64,000 nucleotides of DNA from Burhinus oedicnemus. Taxonomy: Eukaryota; Chordata; Aves; Charadriiformes; Burhinidae. The position numbers and the translations under genes are program-made. The notes below the pieces were generated by a model. It saw only the letters and a program-made list of their open reading frames with translations. It searched no databases and was not told the origin of the DNA. Where the stretch lies: contig VFFE01007601.1 of the NCBI GenBank assembly GCA_008921705.1, positions 321,827 through 385,826 of the forward strand, given 5' to 3'. Positions 36,176 to 48,300 of the stretch are shown here, piece by piece. Every line of letters starts with the position of its first letter. The first letter of the stretch is position 1.

Positions 36176-37619
36176 ATTAAAATTTCCACTTCTGCAAAGA
36201 AACCATAACTAAAAAAAGGTCTTAGAAACAATGAATGAACTTATAAAAACAAAGAACCACAGGAATTCCTTGAAGTCAGTTGAGTTGGATACAAGATTAG
36301 GAAGAGCTCCATAACTTCTCTGAATTCTGTAGGGCTATAACGGCAATGTCTTCACTCATTTGCTGCAGAACTCTCCCAGAATGACCCTGTATAAGAACAC
36401 GAGAGTACATTTGATACGTAAGAAAGAAAAATAATCAAAATAAAGTCAGTGAAATGAGAAATAATTCTTAAGTATTAGGCATTGAGTAGAGTTCTGAGAC
36501 CTGGTAGCATTTAGGAGAACAAAATTGGATCAAAGGCAAGATTTTACTCTGGAAATGACCAAGAATTTCACTGGATGGGGAGTTCATGAAACCAATGGTG
36601 AAATGTTTGACAGCTGGGGGTAAAACCTTATCTGCTAATAAGATACGGTTTGAAAGGCATCTTCCAAGGAAGATTAACTTAAACAACAGTACTACCACCT
36701 TTAGGAAATATTGCCAGGTTACAGTTTGAGCTCTGTAATACAGTAGCAGTACAGTAATAGCACAGGCTTCACAAAAATATGAGCAATTCCATGAAAATCT
36801 CTGGCTTTTTCACCACTGTTTTGAAAATTCATCCTATAGAAATATATTATTATGTAAATACATGTTAGCCTGGCCCCTTATATATGCTTAGGGCTAGAGG
36901 CACACAAACAGACAGACTCCATCTTCCAGCTGATCCATGGTAAATTGCTGAAGTGTAATAAATTAATCATATGCATGAATCCTCTTTGACAAATGACCTG
37001 TCATAATTATCCCTTTTCCTAAGGAGACTTCAAGCCTAGAAATGCAATCATAAGCAAAGAAAAATCCAGCAAACAATTCCTTCTAGCCCCAGATGTAAAA
37101 TTTTGGATCTGTGGTTATGTTGTATGTAGAAAACACCATATTACATTAATTAGTGGAAACTTTTGTGGTTGATTTGCTCCCTTGTCAATCCATATGTATG
37201 GTGCCATAGGTGCAAGACACACGAGATGCTGTAGTAAACCATCCTTTGCAGATAACTACTGCTGTCATTTAGCATGCCTTTTACCCAAGCAATAGGAGTG
37301 TGACCAGATCTGAGCCCCTGCCAGCGGAGTTCGGACCTTTCAAAAGAAACCTCGGCCAACAAGGCACTTGCTCCTTCCCACAGCTGTAAGGAACTCACTC
37401 ACTTTTAAATCCGAGCTGGAGCAATTTCCCTCCACCACCAGCAGAGCAATCTTTTCAGCAGGAGCAGCCTATGGCATGACCCCATTGAGTGTCTGCAGAC
37501 CCAGACCCTTCTGCTCGTGCCCCCGCCGACACAGGGTCAAGCAGCAGCCAAGAGCATTTCTTGCTGCGGGTGGTCACATCCCCCCACGCTCAGGGCTGCC
37601 CCTGCACCAGCGGGGAGCT

Positions 37620-37653
37620 GCCGGGAGGGAGAGATAGCCGGGAGGGAGAGATA
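37620..37653. repeat. Exact 17-bp tandem duplication
   Basis: GCCGGGAGGGAGAGATA is present twice head to tail at 37620-37636 and 37637-37653 without any mismatch, at the edge of a GC-rich patch. The perfect identity suggests a recent duplication. Confidence 0.95.
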
Positions 37654-38142
37654 AAATAGCTCTCCAGCCAGAGCTGAAAGCAAGAGGAAGCTTTTTCTCA
37701 AGCAAGGCATGAGAAAGCTGTAAAACAGCATGGTATGTGTGGGAAGGAAATGGAGCCTGACGGGTTCGTATCATGAAAGCACCAAGCGTAACACGTTAAA
37801 AGATTTTGCTATTACTTAGCACAGTTGTAGCGCAAAGATACTGCAGGGTGGGAATCCTATGTCTGGCCATGTCACCCTAGTGGGGGAGAGAGACCCAGAC
37901 CTGCTCCTCTGTGCGCCTGTGTCTGTCTGTGATATATGTCAGGGCTCTTTCAGAATACATCCCCGCTTTGTTCAGCGTTCCTCTCCTCCCCTCCTCTCAG
38001 AAAGGGGAAAAAAAAAGAGAAAGGGAAATTTATTTGTCCATGAGGCCTTTTTAAACAGACGAGGTAATTACCTGAGTACATCTATTATGTGCAGAGCTGC
38101 TCCAATCATCACAAAGCACAATTGCCAAACTATAATTAACTG

Positions 38143-38163
38143 AAAAAAAAAACAAAAAAAAAA
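38143..38163. repeat. A-rich homopolymer pair
   Basis: A10, one C, then A10, followed by CAACCAAACCAAAT. No recognisable retroposon body precedes it. Confidence 0.85.
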
Positions 38164-39946
38164 CAACCAAACCAAATATCCAACCCTGTTTAACTAACTT
38201 CAATGCAGGGACACAGGCCAAAAATTTCTATTGTCAATCCCGCCATGCAATGTCAGTGAGAGGGCTGGAGGCCAAGAGCAGGACTTTGCCCTGAAATACA
38301 TATCCTTGGTTTTTCAGCTCCCTGTGTCAAAAATTCTTAACACTGTATTTTTTTAGAGCTAGTCTACTATGGAGAGTTACTAAACATACATCAGCAGCCC
38401 AACAGAGCACTAACAGGAGTATGCGGCAATCAACTAAATGGACCGAGCGAGAGCCGAGAGGAAGATAGTGTGGGAGAATTTTAAGTGAATTGGTGTGTTC
38501 ATAAAAAATGACAAATGGCCTGAAAGCCTCAAGGTCCCTGTTCATTCAGGAAAGACAGAGAAGTGGTGCAAGCACTGGGGGGGCAGTTAAAGTGTGCGGG
38601 GGCTGCAGAGTCTGTGGAGTTCCCAGGGCACAAACCCCACTTTTCCTCTCCGCTTCTGTGCAGGCATTGCTCTAAGCACAGGCGTTTCTCAAACCTAAGC
38701 AGTGTGGCCTGTTTCCCTCCGTTCACAACTGTCTCCAGGGGAGGAAGAGGCATCGGCAGGAGCTAGAGAAGTCCATGGTACCAACACCACAGCAGTGGTG
38801 CTGCCCTGGGAGCCCCAGCCCTTTCCTTTCCCGTGGCTGTTTGGTGTCCTTCCTGGCAATGGAAGGAGTAGCTGGGCTGTGGGCCTCTACCCACTTTTCT
38901 TCCTCAGGCCCCCAGTGCTGCCAAGGTGAACCCTGGAAATACAGGATTAGACACCTGCTGAAAGGGCAGCTTGGTCCCAGTAGTCCCTTAGTAGCCCACT
39001 GCAGCCTCCAGCATCATGTAGTGCAGGAATAATGGAGCAGCCTTTTGTACTTTTTTTCTCCCCTTTCAGTTCTGCCCAGTTCAGTTGTTACAGCTTCAGA
39101 TGGGCTTTAGTTTTATTTATTTATCCGTGCCCAGGGAAAGACAGGAATTCAGCAGGCTGCATCCCAGCTGCCTGTATAGAGAGGGTTCAGCTGGGGCTCA
39201 GTCTGGCCCAGTCCCTCACCACTTCTCCTTGGCCTTTGAGGAACTAGTGCAAAGCCAAAGCCAGCACTTAAGTGGGGTGGATAACGAGGGAGTCTGAGCC
39301 TCGGTGTGCTCAGATCCCAACGTGATGTGACAGCGCAGACACGGTGTCATTCACAAGCCTAGAGGCAGGGATCTCTGAGACTGCAGAGGGTGTCTCTGGA
39401 GAAAGAGAGGTTGCCTGGAAAAACATTTTCTTCCTGCTCAGCCCCGCTCTGCCCTTCCCATATGGCATCACATCCCCCTTAAACAGCAGAGGCTGTTCCA
39501 GGGCAGAGCCACACCAGAGCAGTGTGCACCCATGGAGATTGGCAGCATGGGCAGATGTCTGCAACCATGGTCCCCACCGCCCCTCACACAGCACCAGGAA
39601 CTGCTCCACCGCCTGCCACTGAGAAACCGCTGGGGTCTGCAGAGATGTAGCTGCCTAGAGAGGAAAGATGCCCGAGAACTATTGGGTGGGGGTAGCTAGT
39701 TAATGAAGCACCTTGAGAGAAGAACTCATACATCCATAGGCTCAATACTGTCACCGTTCAGAGGCATTGGACTGAACAGGTTCTTACTGTTGTCATTACT
39801 CCAATAGCACTGTGCTAGGCACTTTTCAGACCCACTGGGATAAACTATCATGGTCAACATTTAATTCCTTTTAGAAACACACATACCTACAATAGGGTAA
39901 GTCAGTTGCTTTAAGAAGCTCATACTGTTGGATAGCAGCCAACTAT

Positions 39947-40009
39947 ATACTGTACTCACAGAATAAATAACAAAATAAATAATAAAGAATAAATACTGTA
40001 CTCACAGAA
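39947..40009. repeat. 17-bp direct repeats flanking an A/T-rich spacer
   Basis: ATACTGTACTCACAGAA occurs at 39947-39963 and again exactly at 39993-40009. Between the copies is a TAAATAA/CAAAATAAA-type stretch. It is either a tandem duplication with a 46-bp period, or an A-rich retroposon remnant bracketed by a 17-bp target-site duplication. Confidence 0.85.
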
Positions 40010-42440
40010 CAGCCATGCCAACTCTCTTTGCAGACACAAGAGCAATAGCAGCAAAGCCAGGTCACTATGTCTTGTTCCCTAAACCACATCAAAGCATCGA
40101 GCAACGGGGGAGAATTACAGAAGACCATAGCAGGCAGAAAGAGAAATGTCTCATTTCCCCCACCCCACCTCCAGGTAATTCCATGGAGCTCAAAGTCAAT
40201 TTGTCCTGACTTCCACAAGCGTGGACAGAGAATCAGGAGTCACGTATCTATTTATTATAACACTAAAAGGGAAGAAATCAAGCAGATGGTAAAGTAATGG
40301 CTTTTTTTTTTTAATTTTCCCCAGCCCTAAAGTTATTGGGACATGCATATGAGGAAGCCTCCAGAGACACCCCAGTCCTGCAGTTGACTTCCCCCATTGA
40401 GCAGATTGCTTAGTTGCATTTACACTACCTGACCCAGTTTTCATCTCCCTGTTTGAAGAGAAAACAAAATCATACAGAAAACCAAGCACAGCCCAGATGC
40501 ACTTAGAGAGGCTTTGGACTGTGAATCAGATTGAAAGGAAACTTGAGGAAAAGAGAGACCTCATTTTACCCAGTGTACAAAAGGGATTGGTATCATATTT
40601 ACTTTTACAGTGACTTAACCTCCCCCCGCCTTCCTCCTTGCACCAGATTTCACCCTCACTAACTAGGTTAAAACCACACACGCCTGTTCTAAAGCTACTG
40701 TAAATTCATGCTTGTTGTAGGTCAAGGCAAACTCTGTGTGAGCAAATTATCGTCTGCACTTACGTCTAGCAGGAAAGGATGCTTAACCTCAAGATATTTG
40801 TCTGCAAGAACCCCAAAGCCATCTGCCAAAATGAGGAGCCTCTCAAAAGTTAAGGTCACGGACTTCAGTGTTAGAAACCTGGATATCCCAGTGCTTCACA
40901 TATCTCACAACCTTTTCTGTGGCCAAAGATCCAGTCCCCAAGCCTGCAGCTCACAGCTAAGTGCATGTGTTCATTTTGAGGGGGTCAACGGCAGAGACAC
41001 TAGCTTTTCCATCAATTTGTGCAAGCCCTACCAACCTACACAAACCTATACTGAATTTACTCCCAAGGCTTTCCCCACATCACGCTTTGCGACTGGTTTG
41101 ACCACAGCCAGAGCGACTGTTCCCAAAGTTTTGCCTAGTGAATGTCTTAACATGGCCTTACAGTTGAGAATGAGAATGAATGAGCTTGGGCTTCAAATGA
41201 GAAATAACTCCCAGTTGCCTCAGGAGGAAGAGCTTCATTTCACACATGTGTATGTGGACATGTGTGCACATATGCTCGCCCATGCATGTAACAGACCAAA
41301 TTTTGCCTATTTCCAACCAAAACAGACAAATTTCAGGCAGCAAGTTTCTCCCTCTACCTTGTGTGGTGTGTACAAAACACATCATAGTGTCCTATTTTCC
41401 CTGGCATTTTTAAAAGTGAGAGCTCTAGAGTAATTTAATGTCCCCATTTACCACACTTTTTATTGAATACAGAAATCAATAACAAACTGCTGGTCAATAA
41501 AGAGATGTTTATGGAAGGCAGAAGCTTCTTGCAGGTGCTAAAAAGGAAAAAACAGAGGAATAATTAATATGTGTTTGACAGTGGCCACCGGGCTGTAACT
41601 AATAAGGGGAATGTATCATCTGTTAGGAGAAAGTTTTCATTTCACAGCTGCCTTGAAGTCCTGGGGACATTTCTCTGGCTGCCTTCAAGAGCCAGGCATA
41701 GGTAGTTACCATCTCAGATGGATGTTTTAGCCAAGCAAGGAAAAAATTTTGCATCTCTTTGAAAGCAGTTATTGCTTGCACAGAATTGTTTCCTCCAGTC
41801 CCCAGCAAGTCAAAAAGTGGCTTTTGCATTCCTACGAAGTAGGATTGAGATCCTAATGCCCTCATCATCATGTGGCTGCATCCGTTGTCTCATCAGGGTT
41901 TATATCCTCCTCCTCACTGACACAGATCTTCTAATCTTTACTGCGTGACTTAAAAGCAGATGCTAACTGCAGCATATCACCCATGGTTCAGTGGTCTTGG
42001 TGCCATCCAGCAGAGCAGCCTGACATAAGCCCTGCCCAATTCATTACAGAAGTGACTTCATTCTGCCCCACTGAACTGGGGAGGACCCTGGTCACCCCCG
42101 ACAGGCTAGCTTCAGCTCATCGGAATAAAGCAAAAAGGGAGAGGAAGAAAAAGGTTATGGTGGGTACTCTGTAAAATATAAGTGCCCATAAAAACCTAGC
42201 CCTCAAAATGACGGAGGAATAAACACATCAACTGACATTCACAAATGAATTATTCCATTTTTAGGAGCCTCCTCTATTCCTGCTGTTTTCCAAATTCTGC
42301 AGTGAAGCGCTCCGGACAGTCGGGGTAGAGCGATCACTTCTGCTTAACCTTGCTTTAGTGACCTAGCGATCCAAACGGCGCTGAACTCACACGGACCCAG
42401 GTGCTGTGCACAATCTTTTTTTAGACAGATTATAATCTGA
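40010..42440. other. Non-coding DNA containing one long open frame
   Basis: Apart from the 241-codon frame described separately, there is no recognised gene. A T11 run lies at 40302-40312. Around 41239-41288 there is a short CATGTG/TATG-rich stretch inside the open frame. Confidence 0.5.
40708..41433 (+). other. 241-codon open frame, unrecognised
   Basis: This is the longest uninterrupted frame in the window. The conceptual product is Ser/Thr/Leu-rich with no signal peptide, membrane segment, zinc finger or repeat that I recognise. Residues about 178-195 come from translating a CATGTG-rich low-complexity stretch. The ATG lies in a weak context (TTCATGC), and there are no obvious acceptor and donor sites framing the open region. 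A chance frame is most likely. An unknown single-exon gene or lncRNA-encoded peptide is possible but unsupported. Confidence 0.15.
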
Positions 42441-42454
42441 TTTCTTTTTTCCAG
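42437..42454 (+). promoter_or_regulatory. Splice-acceptor-like site
   Basis: CTGAT at 42437-42441 could act as a branch point, followed by TTTCTTTTTTCCAG ending at 42454. The pyrimidine tract and AG are close to the vertebrate consensus. The branch A would be only 14 bases from the AG, which is short. It is paired with a donor-like CG|GTAAGG at 42601/42602. Confidence 0.35.
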
Positions 42455-42601
42455 ATGAAGGCAGAAAGACGAAAGAAGTGGGTTGCATCAGGAAATAGTG
42501 AGTCTACAAGGCAGAAAAATGAAAGAAAGGGATTGCACCAGGAAATAGTGAATCTACAAGGCAGAGTTCAAATCCTTTGCCTTGACAGTCAGGCTCTATC
42601 G
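42455..42601 (+). other. Exon-like block, 147 bp, open in frame
   Basis: The block lies between a strong acceptor-like TTTTTTCCAG and a donor-like GTAAGG (starting 42602). It is 147 bases, exactly 49 codons, and is open in the frame that begins with ATG at 42455. The conceptual peptide is basic and polar (MKAERRKKWVASGNSESTRQ at the start), unlike any domain I know. Most of the block is a two-copy 50-bp tandem duplication, and 50 is not a multiple of three, so the copies encode different peptides. That argues against a long-conserved coding exon. It fits a lineage-specific or lncRNA exon, or chance splice motifs. Confidence 0.25.
42460..42565 (+). repeat. 50-bp tandem duplication
   Basis: Unit 1 (42460-42509) and unit 2 (42510-42559) are near copies differing at a handful of positions. 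They are followed by the first six bases of a third unit (GGCAGA, 42560-42565). Shared blocks include CAGGAAATAGTGA and TCTACAAGGCAGA. The duplication occupies most of the exon-like block. Confidence 0.93.
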
Positions 42602-42619
42602 GTAAGGTTTTGTGGACAT

Positions 42620-45175
42620 ATTCCTGCTGTGTTATATCACTATCTAAACAATTCAAATGTACCTTCTGCCTTCTTTTGTTCCATAAGCTTTTATTTTCTC
42701 CTTCAGTGTTATCATATTTTAGTTAGAAGTGATCACTCCACATTATCCCACCGTTCTGACCCTTCAGGTGCCTCAGCTATTAGATTATACAGCCCCGTCC
42801 ATGAAGACAAGGATATCAATATTATTTATACATCCATCCTGATGAACCACTAACCACTACAAGATCACCTTGAGGGAGGAGGCATTTAAAATGTCCAAGA
42901 AAAGAAATGTAGAGGGAAAAAAAGACAAAGCCAAAAAGAAATGAGGTGTTTGCCTGCATGGGGTGTAAGTCCGTGGAATAACAGCCTTCAGCAAAGATTA
43001 CCTCCTTCTGACAAGGAGAAGTTTCTGCTGCTGTTGTTTTTATAGAAGTGAGTATGAACAAAGGACTGAGCTGTTCAGGTAGGAGAAATAATTGAGCCTG
43101 TAATCAGTTATATGTCTCCAGATGGAGGCTCATTAGTTTTTCAGGCAACATACATTAAAATTCTGACAAGTTCATACTAAAGTCCACACAACTCAAACAC
43201 CTTGCCAGCATGTCTGTGGCCTGTAAGGATCTCTTTTAACCCTCGCCGCTGTAATGTTTTAGTTAGAGGTGATGAGGAGAACACTCCAGCTCTGAACCCA
43301 ATCCATACACAGCAGCAATGTAAGGCATCAGGATGTAAACAGACTGACATTTGGTGTATTTAGGGTTTAATCTATATGTAAATTTCCTGAATATACTTCA
43401 ATAAAAAATAATTCAGAAAAATTTACGTTTACAAGTGTGGTCGTGATTCTTTATGTCTTTAACTAATGGTCTTAGATCTGTACTGTTGTATTTTATAACA
43501 CAGAGTTGATAGATCATTTGAACAGGAGCAGAACTGAACATTTCCTTTTGTAAAAACAAAAGAGACCTGAGAGATTCTGTTAGATGAGTGACAAGCAGTG
43601 GGAAGGCACACAAGACCGCTAGCGAGTTTAAGTCTCTTGTAAGCTAGGCATCTGTGAAGTGGTGCAGGAAAAATACAAGAACTACATGGATGTCCAGCTT
43701 AGCTTTTAAATCATGTGGCTTGCTGAACCCTTCCAGTTTGCCTGCTTCATCTTCAGCTGTTTATTAATATGAGGTGTTCATTAATATGAGGTGGACAATC
43801 CACTGCGTCACATAGGTTACATGTGAAGGGTGGGTCATTATTCCAACCACTGGGACTGACTCCCAAGAAGCTGTTGAGCTGTAAATTCAAACCACTGGGC
43901 ATTTCCCACCTGCTGCTAAACATCATCTGGTTTATGAGTATCAGAGTTGGAATTTTAATATCACATGACGTAGGTGAAATGGGTCATGACCTGCAGAAAG
44001 CTTAAATCTTTGTTCATACAGCAGTGGTAAAAAGTGAGCAGTCAAAAATAACTCCCAGTATGGATGTAAGAAACACCATTACAGTTCAAAACACGGGTTG
44101 GTCTCCCTCAGTTTCTGGTCTCTACCAGTGGCCATCAGCAGGTGCTCATGGAAAGAGTAAGAATCAGAGCAAGATCAGTGATCACTCCTGAGACTGGACT
44201 TTCACTTCTTGTAAGCAGTGGCTGAGTAAATCCTCTCTGAGTGAGCACAGAATTGCTTGGATTTTGTTGGATTACTTCATCCTTTAACCTTACTCAAAGC
44301 GTTGGTGCTTCATTTAAAAAGGGCTGAAGGGGGTTTCCATCTGAGGCCATACCGGCATATGAGATGTTTCAGCCTAGTCGACACACTGTCTTGCAGATGG
44401 TAGAGGGACCAGCTGACTGTGCAGTAAACACTTACCAGCCTCCAAAGGTTCCTCCAGCAGCCAGCTAACAGCTTGGGGTTTCCACCCTGACCAAGTGGAA
44501 GGGTGTGGGTAGGAGATCAGATCTCCCCTACACCTCTGAGTAAGCTTCCCCATCTACCAGCGGCAGGAGCTTCCCTGAAGACTAAGTTGCTTCCACATTT
44601 AGGTACATCCGTATGTGGGGAAGGGACATACCTGTGCAGCATGTACCACCTGCAGCACCCCAATCCTGGGATCCACTCCACACACACATGCAGCTGCCCC
44701 CATCACCCTGAATCTCATGGAGAAGAGGTACCACCACTGCATGGAGAAGATGGTGTGAGTGTTTTTAAGTCATGACTGTGACTAAACTGGGGCACTCGGG
44801 AGAGCTTCCCAGCCTATGCCTCAACTCTGTGTTGTACCTCTCCCTGTCCCTCAGTCCAGCTGTCTTTTGAATAGGCACACAGACCAGCAGGGATGCTCCA
44901 ACTGGATCCCCAGTTTGGAGAATCAGAGACGAGCACTTTGGAGACCTCTCTGTAGATCGCCTGCCCAACAGTCCAAACACAGACTACAATTACTCGAAGA
45001 TTTGCAGAAAATGAGAAACCGAAATATCATGGAGGTCCGTAGCATTGCCCCAAGTGAACTCCAAACAAACCAGTGTCAGGTCAAGAGCATTCCCAAAGAC
45101 ACATTCAACACTGCCAGCAGGAGCTGAGACCTCCGAAGATCTGGCCAGACCAAGTATAAAAAGAAGCAATTTGCA
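42620..45175. other. Non-coding DNA, no gene recognised
   Basis: No gene recognised. It holds a short tandem duplication at 43763-43793. Open frames of up to 103 codons, around 44503-45127, show no known domain. Confidence 0.5.
43763..43793. repeat. 14-bp repeat with 17-bp period
   Basis: ATTAATATGAGGTG occurs at 43763-43776 and again at 43780-43793. Local duplication in an AT-rich context. Confidence 0.85.
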
Positions 45176-45180
45176 TCAGA

Positions 45181-45350
45181 GACATCATATTAAGGCCAGA
45201 AAAGGGCCTTAAAAAAAGACATAGGTCACTACCTCCTCTAGTTCCTCCTGCAATGAGAACAATAACTCTCCAAGACAGCCAGCCTTGATTGAAAGTCTTC
45301 AAGCAATGGAAATTCATCATTCCATTAACTCTCACAATTTCTCATTTCCA
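45181..45350 (-). repeat. Decayed CR1-type LINE 3' relic
   Basis: On the plus strand the order of blocks resembles the reverse complement of CR1-family 3' ends. These are ATTAAGGCCAGAAAAGGGCC, then CTACCTCCT-CTAG, then AGCCTTGATTGAAAGTCTTC, then CAATGGAAATTCATCATTCC. Such sequences in amniotes read 'aggccagaagggac ... gacctcctg ... ccttgatttaaa... cagtgatggagaatccacca'. The element would therefore be on the minus strand. Divergence is high and there is no intact terminal microsatellite. Confidence 0.45.
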
Positions 45351-48300
45351 TGGCAGCGAAACAGTAGTTCTCATGCAAGCTGAGAAGCAGGCATGTTGAA
45401 AGGAAATGCTCATACATATAGAAGGAATGAATCACGAATGCTCATGCTTAATATTCATTTAAATATCTCACACTAACATGCAGGTTATAAACAAGAGACC
45501 TAACAATTTTCAGATCTTTATCTAGATGCAAAAATGTTCTTTTTAATCTTAAATCCTGTGTAATGTATGAAATGCTAAAACATATACTTTTCCATATAAC
45601 CGAGCCATTCATATTCAGGTGGTTTAATTGCCTAGTTCAGTAGGAGCCACATTAGCTGGCTGCATGTAATTTTCAGAGTATTTTATTCATATTATGTTTG
45701 TAGAAAGACTGAAAAAAATGGATTATATGCACTTTGATGGCTTTGTCTTAAAAAGTAAGAATATTTACATGCCATATCTGATTAAAAATGTACCAGTTAG
45801 TAATACTGAATTATTTCAAGGCAAAATACATGAAGAGTACATGTAGGGAAGTTAAGAGCAAACCTGTTGCAAGCAAAATCAATAAAAATATTCATTAAAA
45901 ACCTTGGCTGTTCAGAGTTAATGATTGTCTTAGAAGGCTCTCAAACACCTTAAGGGGAAGACAATGCACATTGAAGACATTTAATTAACCTTAACTCTGA
46001 CCCCCAGAGCAAGAGCATTCACGTATCTTGCAATCATTATTTCTTTCCTACCTGCTATGTACCTCTGAGAGTACACTTTCTCATCATCTTTTCATCACAT
46101 GGATCTTTCCATGCTTTTCTAAATTTCTCCAAGATAAGCATAAGGTACACTTAATGAAATCACACAAGAAAGTATAAACAATGGAATAAGATTAAAGATA
46201 AACATAGATGGAGATCATCTCTTCTACTGGGGTGGGAAATCTTCAAGAGGAGAAGATGACCTGTAGTAATACAAATGCAACTGTTGCTCTCCCCAGGAGA
46301 CTGACGAACAGAGGGGAAGAGTTATAGGGAGAGACAATCTTTTATTTTACACACAAGAGAAATTACATCATACTGGGAATGCAGAATGCTGCCAGACCAC
46401 CCTCTTGCCTTGGTTCCCGGTTTGTAAGAAATAATAACCAGGGCTTTCCCATGGGCACTGAAGTAGCAAGCCCTACGGAGGTAAGATGAGGGATGGGAGG
46501 AAGAGACTGGTTCAGGCTCCTTCTCAGGAAACTTCCCAGGTTTCTGCTAACGGTCTTTGTAATCTACCCCCAATGACACTGCAACCGTAATGAGAACCTC
46601 AGACTGGGAGTTGTTAGAGATTTATTCACTAAAGGATTTTCAACTTCCAAATGCACAGCAAATTCAGGTATGAGTGTCAAGAACTCCTGAAAAAATACTA
46701 TTTGGAAAAAGAAAAAAGCTGAGGATTTTAAGAGGTGAATGAGAAATGCCTGATTTACACACAGAATTCCTCAGTGTTTGTGGGGGTCTATAAGGACACA
46801 CTGGTTTAATGGAAAGGGAAAGGAACCCCACACTTCAGAGAAATTCCTGCTGTGGGAGGGGATGTAAGAAAAGTGTCATTTCCTTGCCCGACAAAGAGTA
46901 CTCACAAAGGAAGCCAGACAGGTCTTAAGAAGGCAGGTCTGCTAAAGACTGACGTGCATTAAGCCTTCAGCTGCGCCAAAGGAAGAGCAAAAAACACAAT
47001 TGAAAGGTGTATTTGGAATTTATTTGGTGAAAAAGAGAACTATCTCTTCTGCATCATAACAAAATAGACTTCCTAAGACAGTGTAGTTATGGGAAATAGT
47101 GCCATAAAAGGAATTCAGACCATTTAGGAGAGTAAAAATTGGTGTAACGTGGATTATTTTTCCCTGACTTGCAAAGGCGGTATACTGTCACTGTACCGGG
47201 TGGTAACTCAGAAACTAACCCAAAAATCCTCTTAAGTCAATGAAGAGGCTGCCATTGACTTTCTCAGACTATAAATCCAGTCCCAAAGAAGATAAGTGCA
47301 ATGTGGGTACTTTCTGTCACTGATAAATGATGGAACTGAGGAGAGCTATTTTCCAGCTATAACCAGTTCCTTTGAATTCATCCAAGTGCAACTCATGGCT
47401 GAAACCAACGTCCTCCGAAACGCAGCCTCTGCTGGGGCAGGACATGGATTTTTTTAAACAGTGCAGTACAGCAGCACAATCTGCTTTAGAGACAAGAGCA
47501 GCTCAAGCACTCACAGATTGGCAAAGACTATGTACCATTATGTGGTTGGCCCTCTAGCCCATGATTGCCCAAAGATGTATGGATATATTTTAACATCTGG
47601 AAATCTCAGAACCAATGCAAGTGCTTGCATACCCTCTCCCAGGATGCCCAGGATGCCCAGGACCTGGAATTTAGTTTCAGGAGAGATTATATGGTTCCTG
47701 CAATCACCAGACCCACTTCCTTGGAAGATGTTAAGATGAAGTCAGCTCAATCCCATTTCATTTATGAGATTTGAAGTGATGATAGGCCAAGGCCTTACAA
47801 CCTGAGGGCACTGGCCTTTTGCATCTATATACGAAGCAAAATATCTGAACTCATTACTTGCTGGAGCAGACAGCATCTGTTATATCATGTCATCATGTGG
47901 ACTGTCAAAACAAATGACTTGGAAAAATCAATACTGATAAAAGATACCAGGGGAGAGGCAGACAGATGGCTTAGATGGGAGAAGCCAAACTCTTCATCAA
48001 GGCTCTGATTTGTGCTCGTAGCATCTTGGTTGTTTCCTTAGACCTGACTTTTCAGAGCCTCGCAGACCTGCCTGCGTAGACAGCCCTGCCTGCAGGTGAG
48101 CTTAGAAAGCATGAAGAGATAGTCCAGACCCCGTCTGTGAGAGCTGTAATATTACTGCTGTTGTTTCACTGGTAGAAACTAAGCCCTACATTTAGCTCCA
48201 ACGCCCAGGCTTTGACTATGCTCACTAAGAGTGAGTCTAGTGGCACATCACAGCAGCAAGTTGGGTCTCTTTCTTTGAACCAGACATGGCAGGGCCAGAC

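Larger units (their letters stand above)
35691..39940. other. Non-coding DNA with short repeats
   Basis: No gene recognised. It contains a TG-rich degenerate microsatellite at about 36115-36175, a moderately CpG-containing patch at 37500-37640, a 17-bp tandem duplication at 37620-37653 and an A-rich run (A10-C-A10) at 38143-38163. GC-rich sequence at 38560-39620 gives many short frames on both strands without domains. A 'CACTGTGCTAGGCAC' string at about 39808-39822 hints at another MIR-type relic but is too short to call. Confidence 0.5.

Noticed and set aside
39801..39830. CACTGTGCTAGGCAC word resembling MIR-type repeats
   Set aside because: Only about 15 matching bases, with no second collinear block to support it.
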